Assembly (NCBI RefSeq): GCF_000346465.2
Contig: NC_034009.1
Span: 22,220,706-22,284,705, forward strand
Reading direction: 5' to 3'
From: Prunus persica
Taxonomy: Eukaryota; Streptophyta; Magnoliopsida; Rosales; Rosaceae
Length of the DNA stretch: 64,000 nt
Shown here: piece by piece, positions 45,843 to 56,930 of the stretch
Numbering within the stretch: position 1 is the stretch's first letter
Layout: each line of letters starts with the position of its first letter
Translations under genes and position numbers: made by a program
Notes under the pieces: generated by a model
What the model was told of the DNA's origin: nothing
Databases searched by the model: none
What the model saw: the letters and a program-made list of their open reading frames with translations, nothing else

Positions 45843-46315
45843 TTGAGGCCCCGTTTGGTTCATGGGAAAGGAGACTTGGGAATGAGAAATCAATTACTTT
45901 TCCCTATTTGTTAAGTCCAGACATGGGAAATCATTGCCTGGCCTATGGGAAAGTAAAGGGAAAAGTGAAATCATTCTTCCAACTTAGGTTTTGTTTTCCC
46001 TCCTCATGGGAAAGTTTGGGGAATGAACCAATATTAAATACACATTTTCCATGACCATTTTGTCCCCATTAACAATTTAGAATTACAATATATCATTAAA
46101 TGCATTATTTTTTGTATTTAATTTAATATGGGTATAATTGAAAATTTATATAAACTTTGTTTTCCATTCCTACTCAAAACAAACATGGAAAAGGAAATAA
46201 AGTGCTATCTCCTAGTTACTTTCTCAGTATTACCAAATGTGGGAAATAAATTTTTCATTTCTCATCCCTTGGAAAATGATTTCTCCTCAAATTCATTCAG
46301 TGAACCAAATGGAGT
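45843..46315. mobile_element. MITE-like element with GTTTGGTTCA termini
   Basis: The left end GGCCCCGTTTGGTTCATGGG and the right end TGAACCAAATGGAGT are inverted versions of each other. Several internal GGGAAA/TTTCCC segments are also complementary, giving a ~470-bp fold-back element. I could not fix the exact ends or the target duplication, so the superfamily (hAT or Harbinger) is open. Confidence 0.5.
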
Positions 46316-46688
46316 ATGAGAATATCCCTTTTATAAAGCAATATCCTAAATTACTCTAATGTACGAAAAAGGGAATTAAACTCGGGTGCAAGGCAAACAC
46401 ACTGCATTGGCTTATTGGCGTAACATACATCTGCAAATAATAATATGTTTTTAGTTTGCCCGTTATTGGAGAAAAAGAGAAAAAATGGTTGGTTGTGTGT
46501 TGTTGTGGGGAAAAGTGGAGCGCGGTTGTGTTTATATCAACGTGTTCCTTCATGAGCCAAAGCTTTGCTCACAACACAAGTCTTCATATCCCATCATACT
46601 GCTCTGCTTTGCTTTGCTGCCTCTACGCTCAAAAACCCAAACAAACACACACATAAATCAGTATTAATTTATTTCATAACCTCTTCAT

Positions 46689-46740
46689 CGAGAGAGAGAG
46701 AGAGAGCAGAGAGCAGAGAGCAGAGCTAGCTAGCTGCTAA
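46689..46740 (+). repeat. GA and AGCAGAG repeats in the bZIP 5' UTR
   Basis: A GA run followed by three AGCAGAG units and CTAGCTAGC lies just before the ATG at 46745. Such GAGA tracts are common in plant 5' leaders. Confidence 0.7.
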
Positions 46741-46744
46741 AGCC

Positions 46745-47040
46745 ATGTCAGTCCCCATCAAACCAGGAGATGGTAAAGCCAAAAACCCCATAATGCCCTC
46801 CAGTTTGGACCAACAGCCATCTGGGTCTTCTTCACTGAGGCCTCATTCTCTTGTCCATCAAAACAACAAGAAGAGCAAACTAGGTTAGCTATTTTTAATT
46901 AGTTTTGTGATACTTTTTTGGTGACTGGAAATTAATAATGCTGCACATTTCTCTTCTATTTCTATTAATTGTTGATTTTGAATGTATATTTGTATTGTAT
47001 GTACTGGGGTCTTAATTAGACGTTCCTTGGTTTTGGTCAT

Positions 47041-47073
<33 letters not shown>

Positions 47074-47912
47074 GTGATGATGGTGATGATGTTAATGTTC
47101 CAGAAGAGAGCGATGAAGATATGTTCACGGTTCCGGACGTGGAGGCTTTACCTCCTCCTTTCAATAACATCACTTCTAATAATACCTCTTCCACCACCAA
47201 TGCCACCAGCAACACCACCAATAACAACAACCCAGAAGCTCAGTCTGGCTTTCCGGCAAAACGCCGCAGAGGCCGGAACCCAGTTGATAAGGAGTACAGA
47301 CGACTCAAGAGGTACTATATATGAAATATTGTCAAACTAATATCTTCTATATTTTGTTTTACACAAGTGTTATGTATGTACAAATTGCATGCATGCACAT
47401 ATAGCTAGGAAACAACTTACTAGTATATATAGGCATGTATAGGTATGAGAAAATTAAATGTTGATGTGAAATAGATATAAATAGATATGGGTTGATCTGA
47501 TCATATCAGCTTAGTAATAAGTTCATTGAAATGTTTGTAGTGACTTGTCAAAAAACTTGTCCAATTTAATTTGGTTTACAGATTGCTAAGGAACAGGGTG
47601 TCTGCTCAACAAGCTCGGGAAAGAAAGAAGGTTTACGTCAATGAACTGGAATCAAGAGCCAAAGAATTGGAGGATAGCAATTCAAAGTTGGAAGAAAAGA
47701 TCTCTACACTCGTCAACGAAAACGCCATGCTTCGAAAGGTGAAGTTGCTCTCTTACTGTTAAATTAGTACTAATTGTGGTTTACAAATGTAAGCTCTGTG
47801 TGGTTGCATTTTATTATTTTGACATAATTCATTCTCTATCCGTCAGGTTCTTATGAATACAAGGCCGAAAGTGGACGAAAGTATTGAGCCAAAGGCAGGA
47901 TCAGTTAAGTAA
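46745..47912 (+). CDS. HYH: bZIP transcription factor, HY5-HOMOLOG (HYH) type
   Basis: Nuclear bZIP regulator that promotes light responses, known in the family to bind G-box/ACGT DNA, to dimerise with HY5 and to be targeted by COP1. Four exons (46745-46883, 47020-47311, 47582-47738, 47847-47912) join to 217 residues with GT-AG introns. A Ser/Gln-rich N-terminus leads to a run of ten Asp (residues 55-64, encoded by GAT repeats), then the COP1-binding type motif [15 protein letters not shown]. An Asn-rich linker follows, then [18 protein letters not shown], the basic region [13 protein letters not shown], and a leucine zipper to NENAMLRK. The end [15 protein letters not shown] matches HYH and not HY5, whose C-terminus differs. 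The poly-Asp tract and the longer N-terminus are unusual. Confidence 0.9.
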
Positions 47913-48367
47913 GAGCAGACAATCATAAGGTGCTGTTTTAGGCATTTTAGATTAACATATTTAGAAATTTTAAAGTCCTGTGTCGAAGAAAATGTGAATC
48001 ACGGCCTTCAGCCCCCACACCACATATGGCAGTTGTGCATCAGTTAGTTATGCTATGTGTCCTTGTTTCAGTATGAACTTTTATCTTCTCCGTTTGCCAT
48101 ATATTTATTTAGATACGTGTTTATGTTTTGGATGAACTTCATTTGAGGAGTTGCTTCTTATATGTATACAACACATGAATGACTTCATTGCTGATGAAAG
48201 ATAATCAAGATGCGAACATTTATATATTGGCTCATAAAGACAATAGATGAACTTGCTGATCGCTCTTCGAGCTTCACAGCAATGACTCGGGTTTAAACAG
48301 AGATTGTTACATGCCCTTGGCAATATAATTGGGGACGAGAAGACATAAATAGATGATACATAAATTT

Positions 48368-51300
48368 TCACCTAAACACCAGATTATGGCAGCTCTTGTC
48401 ACAAGGGTATGGACAATCTATTGCCTTGATATTAACTCGATCGAAATACCAGTTTCCGACTGATTTTGCTATCCCCTGAAGATATATAATGGATTGCATG
48501 AGTACACCACACAGACAGACAGACTCATCTATAACAAAAAATAATGTGAAAAAGAAATGACAGGGAATTTGTTCATTATGTAACTTATGAAATAATAAGT
48601 ACACAATAGGGCATACCTTATTTCCAATATGGGGAGAATTTTGAGAAAACCATGTATCTTGTCTCTCAGTCTGGCAATGAGCAAAGCAAGAATTTATGAA
48701 TAAACCATTTTTACTGGCCCTTGAGAAGCCACTTACAGCCTTGAGCATTTGATTCCGGAAACCTGATTTATTGAAAAACATAAAAGACACAATTGGAATC
48801 AAACCTGAAACACAAAGCATTGAGCTTATAATTAATCATCATTAGGAACACAAAGCATAAAGACGCTAACAAAACTAGTGAGATCACCTTGCAAAAAGTT
48901 CATCTGCCATGCAGCACAACGCGCATGATTTTTTGTGCATTCATGCCAAAGGCCATTAGGATCTGCTGTTGGTGAAGCTAAACTGGCCTGGATCTGATTA
49001 AAGGATAACAAAGATTCAAATTGATCATTCAGTCATCAGGTATTATAGTTCTACTGCAGGATATAAGGTCATTCATGCAGTATGAGAATATACAAGCTCA
49101 TAAGAGACCTTTTATGAGCCATATTAAGAGTCATATGGTAGAAGGGACTTTAAAATAGTTTCAACTTTGAACAAATTAGTTCCTCAGGGGATACAAAGGA
49201 TGCACACTGGCAAATCTTAACTCACCTGCCATGTATCATAAGCTGCATTGACCAGAAAAAGGGGGGTCTTGACACTTGCAATTAAGTGCTGCGGGAAAAA
49301 GCACTGAAATTCAAATGATATAGTTAATAATTAAGACTAAAGGGGAAACTTCATTTCTGAAATCGGGTTCATTGTATAATTTTTTCTTCTTCTTTTGCTT
49401 AGAGAATTTCTCTAAGGATTAAATACGAGAAAAGAAACTACCAAAGTCGGGTTGAGGCGATTGGTACAACTCCATGGAAGACTCTTGTATGCTCCCTGCA
49501 AATAATTATATCTATGTTCATAAAAAGTTCCCCAGATGAAACCAGTAAAAACTTGTAGGAGTTCAACAGTCAATGACAAATTGCATCTGTCTTCTGCTTT
49601 ATTACCACTTATTATTACCATAGCTAGTTCATACTATCATTATCCAACAATCTTACATCCACATAGATACAGCCCCATCTTTCTGAGCTACCTATCTGAT
49701 TATTTTATGGCCACTTGACTCTTCTAGTTACCATATTACTTTTTAGCACAAATCAGGAGACTTAGAAATCTACTGATTGGAAAAGTAATTAAGATCACTT
49801 GTTTGGCTACTTTCAGCACACGCCTCCATAGCACCCATTTACATTTGAGGATCAGCAAGAATGTAATTTGGCATCTATAATTAGTAATTGCAGTTTCAAT
49901 TCACAATAAGCACATTAGAATCACCTAGATTTTATCCCTTATGACTAGAATTTTAAAGGGCGGATAAAGAATAATCTATTTTACAATGGATAATACCTGT
50001 AGGCTAACCACTCGTCTAAACATATTTCTTAATGTGCGCCTACCAGATACATCAATTCTGCAATTTCAGAGAACACCATTATTATCCGAGTAAAATCTGA
50101 AAGGCATGTCAAAAACTGATAAAACGAAAAAGATTATTACACATCAAGAAATAATCCAGCATCACTCAAGCACTTGACTCTAGTAGTTCCACGAAACATG
50201 GCACGAAACTCATCACAATGGAGTACAGTTGCAACACCACCAGCAGAACATCCAGAAAGAAGAGCCTAGAAATCCAAAGTAAAATGTATAACGTTAGCAG
50301 AAGAAAGAAACAATATAATCTCCAAAAATTCAGTAACAAAGACCTGATTAGCATAGCGCATTCCCTTTGACATCAAATCTGCCATAGCAGCTTCCCAGAT
50401 TCGTTGGCCTCGAAAATACAATTGGGCTGCCTGTGCATCAAATAATAAGCAACTATATTTCAGTCATAAGCAATGCAAGGTTGACCTGGCCAATCTATAA
50501 AAAATGGTCCTCCAGAGTGTTGGCTATAGCTATAAGAAATACTGCTTGGTTTGAGTGCAGCAAATGTCTAATAATAGAAATCTTAAGAATTTGTTACATC
50601 ACAACTACCAGTATCTACATCAACTTTATTTTATTTGAGTTCCTCACATCTGGTGTTTGGAAATTAAGCAACAAAAAAATCTTCTATGAGAAAGTGTATA
50701 GAAGCCTGTGATCATTGGTTCCCACTTACCTCATTTTGACTGTCACCACCAAAAGATGCACCATCACAATATCGAACCTTGACTCTGTTCCAGTTGTAAA
50801 AGTCTGCAATTATTTATGTCCCATTCAGAATATCAGATTACTTATTTCTCCAGAAAGAAATATGAAGGGCAAGTAGAGCTTTATGTATAGATAAATAAGG
50901 ATGCAGCCAGATATGCCACCAGGGTTTTCTCCAGCTTTGTTGCTCAATATCCCTGCAAATGGTATCTGCTTCTCCATATATGCTGATGAACCACGACGAG
51001 TTTTCTTTCTATAGACACAATTTCTGATTGTATCACACCATCCTCCTCCCTGTAAATAAAAGAAGTTTAACAAAAGGTGAGTTTAACAAGTAAAAGAGTT
51101 GGGACAAGCACAAAAAGTAGGAATTCCCCATCTAATTCCCAGTATAAGAAATGCCGCAGAAATGTAAGGAGTCCAGTATGATGCTGCTGATATCCAATCC
51201 TTTCACTTTGCACTAAGCTGTATATGGTAACTCAGGCTCCCAGTCTCCCTCACAAGTAAGAAATTGAACTTCAAAATGAAAGAAATTCTTCTTAGCTCCA

Positions 51301-52360
51301 ATCCGTGTTACCGGTGAGCTACCCAATAAAAGAAACAAAGTGATAGCAAGTCTCTTCCCTGATAGCTCAGGATAAGACCTATTTCCTGCATCTCCTTTAG
51401 ACCCATACAAAAGGCAAAGACGAACAAAATAACTTAGGCAAGCGAGAATCTTCAGATGGTAATACAACTACAATCACCCAATGATCTCAATTGTGATGAT
51501 GATAAAAACAGAACTATCATAGTGCTCTCTTTCAACTGCATGACAAGTCTGAGTTTGCTTCCGATGACATACCTCCAACTGAATGAGCCAACTGTTTGCT
51601 CCTGACCCATATCCACGGTGGATGTGGAAACCGGGTAATGTTCCATCTAGGCAGACTGCACATAGAGAACACAGGAGTCAAGAAATCACTAAAGAATTTA
51701 ACTAACAGTCTGCAGGGCATGCTCTAGTTTACTGCAATTGAAATATTTGAATAAGCCCTGGTTTTTATGCAAACATGATGATTTCCATGAGCACAAATTA
51801 GGCAAATACATTATATGAAGACCAATCATATGACTCAAGGCATTCAGGAAACAGGGTCAGTTCCTTTTCCTTATCATTGTGAAATTGGCCACAGGAGCAT
51901 TCAAAGAAACAGATGAGTTTTAACAGAAAAATAAAATGCTCGTCATGCCATTGAATCCATCCAACGATTTGAGAAAGAATCAAACTTTAAGAATAAAATA
52001 TCAGGAAGGGGTATGCCCATCAAGACAAACCGTAATATGCAATAGATAGAGCTGATAAAGAGAACTTTTTATTTCTTATTTCTCTTTAGTAATTAATACT
52101 AGCAGTCTAGTAGGCATGGTCCATGGAGGTAAGGTGAGGGATAGAGGCAAACCTGCTCCTTTGGCAGCAGCTCCATTGATAAGAGTGAGACCCACCATCA
52201 AGGGTCTGCTGAACACCCCATAACCATTAGGTCCATAACCATAAACATTACTCTCAGTGTAATGCAAGTCTTCTTCTTTTGTACCATTCACATCCGCAAA
52301 ACCATCCGTCCTTCTGCACAACACCATCCCCATAAACCCCAAAACCCACAACAGCTTCAT
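48368..52360 (-). CDS. pectin acetylesterase (CE13 family)
   Basis: Secreted esterase that removes acetyl groups from cell-wall pectin. Twelve exons (52360-52153, 51655-51573, 51049-50920, 50803-50730, 50430-50344, 50265-50141, 50057-49997, 49495-49442, 49303-49226, 48993-48888, 48762-48617, 48475-48368) join in phase to 419 residues, a normal family length. The N-terminus [14 protein letters not shown] is a signal peptide; an in-frame ATG 17 codons upstream (52411) would bury it, so 52360 was chosen. Family blocks are complete: [12 protein letters not shown], the nucleophile Ser201 in GCSAGG, Asp297 in NAAYDTW and His364 in FAHC, spaced as in known plant enzymes. Many Cys residues suggest disulfides. 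It is convergent with the HYH gene, 455 bp apart. Confidence 0.92.
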
Positions 52361-53535
52361 ATTGGTTGAACCTCTCACTCTCACTTGCTTTGCCCAGAAA
52401 TCTCTTTGCACAGCGAAACAATGGTAAAAGCTACACCTAAGACAATGTTGAGATTTTAATAAAAAGAACCCAAATGCTGATTAGAAAACTAGAGTTAAAT
52501 TCTTTTCTTTAATTATTTCACTGTATTTCAGCTGAAGAAAGGGGGTGGTGCATAAGAAAAGAATAAAGAATTAGAAGGGGGGAGACAGAGATACAGAGAA
52601 ACAGAGAGAGAATGTGACTGAAGGCGGGATGGTAATAATATGAAGAGGAATGTTGTCGTAAAATGAGGAAGTGAGCAACCCAACAGTTGGCTTGGCAGTG
52701 GCTAAAAATCAAATATTTTATGAACAGCGAGATTTTAGAATTCAGCAAGACATTGGAAAAGACAAGACAGTCAAAGTTATTTACTAAAAATAAAGAAAAT
52801 GGTGGAGATGAAGCGGGAGAGAAATGGGTTTTTCTCCTTTTGGTCAGGTCAACTTGCATTTTTTCATGAGCTCACAAATTCTAATTTAGGGTGGATTTAA
52901 TGATGTTTTAGGCCAAGTGCCAAGATAAACGCAATACACAGGGTAACACCTAACTATTGAGAATGGCCGCCGACACTTTATTTAATGACCAACCATACCC
53001 AGCAGAGCTGTACCACACTCTCACACTTCAGCTCACTCATTTGGTATCTATGCATGAACATGACCCCATACTTATAAATATCTAACATTATCATCCCTAG
53101 TAAGTGACATTTCAATGTCATACATACCATCATGAGTTCTTATCCTAGGCCTGCTAATGCATATTTCCATGTCCCACATTCCCACCTGTCTTGACAATTT
53201 GATTTTATATATGCACGAGAAATTATTATATGGCACTAGAATACTGTCATATTTCTTTAATTAATATCCATGATTGATATGATATTCATACTAGAAATTC
53301 CCAAATCAAATCTCTTTTTTTTCCTTAATTTAGGGGTGGTACAAATTACAATTATACATGATGTTGTGGCCCATGCATCCACCTATATATATATATATAT
53401 ATTATATACTACTACTCTTCATAAAAACAGCCTTTCATACCATGATTGTTCCACGTTTTTAGACACAGAACTCAAAACTTTCTCTATGCATGAACTCAAA
53501 AAAGACATAGTAGTTGTAGTTGGCGCCATCCAATT

Positions 53536-55859
53536 TTACTTGGCGCCGTTCTGTTTTTCTTCTTTCTCTTCTGCCTTGGACACATTGCCTACACTTGCAG
53601 AGAAAGATTGATCATCTTTGCGTCCACCGGCTTTGAGTAACATTTCCTCATCGAGTGAAACATCGTTCTTATACTTGTACCATTTGGCACACCAAACATA
53701 AACTGCAAAATTCAGCACACTGAGAATCGCCAGGAACCAATAGAAAAGGTCCGCGTGGCTTTTGTTCATGTCACGCCCTTCTAGCCACCCTGTCTTGCTC
53801 TTTGTCAGCTTGCTGGTGATCAAGTTAATGAGCTCAACAAAAACCGAGCTCAAGTAGTAGCCAATGGACAGAGAGAGCCAAGAGAAGGAAGTGGACAGAG
53901 ACCTCATGCCAACAGGAGCCTCCGTATAAAAGAACTCCATGAGACCCACAAGTGTAAACATGTCAGCAATTCCAAATATGGCATAATGAAAAGAGAGCCA
54001 GAAGAGGCTGATTTTGTGATTGTGGTGAATGATTTCATGCTTTCTCTTCACTTCTACAATCCCTGCTATGGCCATTGAGATGGCTGAGAGGATAAGCCCA
54101 ACACCAACTCTCTGTAGGTGGGTTATGCCATTGGGGTGACCTGTGATTTTTCGCAGAACGGGAACGAAAGCAAATTCGTACACGGGTATGAGAAGGGACA
54201 TGAACACTAGAGGAATCACTGGGATTGAGGCTGATGGGACGTCAAAATCGCCGATGCGTGTGTCCATGAGGGTGCCTTGCTGGATTGAAAGGGTTTGCAA
54301 CTGGGCTAAGCATGTGTTCATGAGGATTGTGCTTAGAAGGATAGGCATCATCCTTGTCAAGACCTTCACTTCTTCCACTTGTGTGACTGTGCAAACTTTC
54401 CATTTTCCTGCTCCGTTCGTGCCTTTAGGGAGAATGGCTGCCTTGTCTAGCAATCTGCTCAAGTAGATATGTGGGACTTGTCAGTCAGTTTTGTATATTT
54501 TGTTTATTTTATCGGGCATGCTTGAATAGCAAGCAACTGTCAAAGAGAAGCGTGGTGATAACAAACTAAAGCTTTGAGGAACCTGCCTGAATTGATTGCT
54601 GTGGGGGATGAGCTCTCCTCGAGAAACAGATTCACGGTCGCGTATTTCGTACAATTCATCTGGACTCTGGGGTACCTCCAACCTCCAGTTCTTTACAGAT
54701 ACCACCAAAACCTGCACAATGGGTCATAGAAAATCAGTACTCTGTTACTGGCATTACTAATAATAACCCCGTTATTACCTAAGCAAGGGAACAAAGAGAG
54801 AGAGAGAGAGAGATCAGACCTCTAGAACCCTTGTCAAAGGGCTTTTTCCTGGCACTCGAACACGATAATATGGCTTTCCCAGAGCAACAAAGATGAGACC
54901 AACAGCAGCACAGGACAAGGAGATGATAAATCCTATGTCCCATCCAACATTTGAGCTCACATACACCACAAACGTGACACCAACCACAGCACCAACTGTA
55001 ATGCTAAGCAAAAACCAATTGAAGAAACTGGCTATGTACTTGTGCTCCTCTGGATCTTTGTGGTCGAATTGATCAGCTCCTAAAGCAGGGACAGCTCCTC
55101 TGATTCCACCTCCTCCGAGTCCCACAAAGCTAATCGAAGCATAAAACAGCAGGGCTTTTGTGCCATGCACACAGGTAGATTCTCCACAAGGTAAAGGTTG
55201 CAGTTTTGTGTCATGGGATTGAATTATGAGCAACATGTATCCCTGCAAGCCAAAACATATATATGCATTGATTAACATAAGAAACAAACTAATCAAATTA
55301 AGTATGTGGGAAGCTGGGAAGGAACAAGATTTACCAGCAATTCAATTGCACCGAAGAGTAGAGTCGTGTTGAGACGATTCATGTAGGCATCAGAGATGAA
55401 CCCTCCAACGATTGTGTGCAAGAATGTAGTGCCCAAGTAATTTGTTGTGGTGGTTGCGGAGCCGGAGAGGTCAAAGTGCATGACGAACATAAAGTATAAA
55501 ACCAGGCTTGCCATGTTAGCCACAAAGCCTATGTTATCCAGGAACATCATTGCTGCATATAAATGAACGCAGTTTAATTAGTTGCTGCCTCAAATATTTA
55601 ATTTCCTCCAGTTTCCATATCGTACATTAATCGATCCATCACTTACCAAAGATAAAATAGTTGGCCTTAAATCCACCATGTTTTAGTTTCTTCATAGGTT
55701 CATAGGCTAAGTTTTTAGTGCCAACTTCACTGTCCAACCCCTGCAAATTGGAACTAACTAATATGAGAAAACAACATAAAATATGTTGTAGTTCTGAACA
55801 TGAACAGCCATGCATGTAACTTTACTTCTTTTGCCTTTGTTTAAAATTGTAATTACCAT
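53536..55859 (-). CDS. NRT1/PTR FAMILY (NPF) transporter, NPF4-like
   Basis: Plasma- or endomembrane proton-coupled transporter of the NPF family (nitrate, peptides or hormones; substrate not predictable here). Six coding exons (55859-55857, 55740-55647, 55552-55335, 55242-54820, 54711-54587, 54454-53536) give 593 residues, the usual length, with about 12 membrane segments. The family signature FVGLGGGGIRGAVPALGADQ is present, followed by FFNWF, VGLMEFFYTEAP and YYLSSVFVELIN. Oddities: only the ATG lies in coding exon 1; the first-helix ExxER motif is replaced by MFLDNIGF; and the join of exons 5 and 6 needs a GC donor (at 54586-54585) to keep frame at QFR/LLDKAAI. Similarity in the first helices points to the NPF4 group, not proven. 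The Glu/Lys-rich tail is cytosolic. Confidence 0.85.
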
Positions 55860-56280
55860 GGCCAAGGATGGTAGAGACTTCTGGGAGAAGAAGAGTGAGT
55901 GAGGAGAGAGAGAGAGACAAGGCTCCTGGTGTAAATGGTGAAGGAGGTTCCAGTTAGATATATACATATATATAACAGAGTGAGCAGCATTGTACTACAT
56001 ATAATAATAGCCAAGGAATTAATGTTTTGTTAAGAGCATAAAATATTACGCCATCATCCCAATGCCAATGCCATCTAATTAGTAGTAGCATACAAAAACA
56101 GTGTCACACCATTTGCAAGACCAAACCAGCATAAGCCGACGGACCGGCCGTGAGAGATCCAACACTGATCTCAATCAAGGTAGCTTCGACAGCGAACGGC
56201 TCTATCTTAATTTATACACCAATCATACGTTCTACTATACAGAAATTTAAAATATATATATATATATATATGTTAATTAC
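55860..56280 (-). promoter_or_regulatory. 5' UTR and upstream region of the NPF gene
   Basis: Upstream of the ATG at 55859 is a CT/GA-rich leader (55900-55920), then TATATATATGTATATA on the minus strand (about 55960-55976), a plausible TATA region about 100 bp upstream. A TA microsatellite follows at 56252-56272. Confidence 0.4.
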
Positions 56281-56930
56281 AAATGTCGTTTTCCAACATG
56301 TGATGTGTAACTACAAAGGGCAACATTAGACGACAAATTACTGAGTAATATAAAAGGTAGAACCAAAGATAATTAGTTGGAGAGAAGTTCCCAAAGGTGA
56401 CCACAGTGAGTCGTTGTTTAGATGCCTTTTTTTCTTTTTTTGTTGCTTTTGGGGGTGTGAGATTCTGGCTGCTCATGAACGGCCTTTAGGGCATCAGATG
56501 CTTTGGTGGCTTTCTCGTTTGAAGACCATAGCTCCCCAACAAAAACGTCCAAATCTACCTCCCCTTGCCCTCCACATGTCTCAGTTTACAAGCGGATCTT
56601 CCAAAATCTCTTTGCCTCTGAAGTTCATACAAAATGAGTTGCATCATTGATTTCACATCCAGTACTCATCACAATTGTATTTTTCGTCAATTTTTAATGC
56701 GCTTGACCTTCTGAACCAATATGCTGTTTATTAAATCTCGACAAACAAGAGCTTCAATCAGGTTGGTTGTAAATATTACACAACATTCCTTTCTAATAAT
56801 GCCAGCATTGGGTTGTGAAGTTACAGCAAAATTTTCGATGCAGATTTCAACTTTACCTCACATGAATTTGCTACAATATTCAATAACAAATGCAGACAAA
56901 ATTTTGGAGTTGATTACATGTAGGGTTTTT
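56281..56930. other. spacer between the NPF and PIG-O genes
   Basis: Contains the upstream region of the NPF gene and the 3' flank of the PIG-O gene. Short frames on both strands have no recognisable content. Confidence 0.5.

Noticed and set aside
47044..47340. Frame starting with ten Met codons
   Set aside because: Out-of-frame reading of the GAT microsatellite in HYH exon 2.
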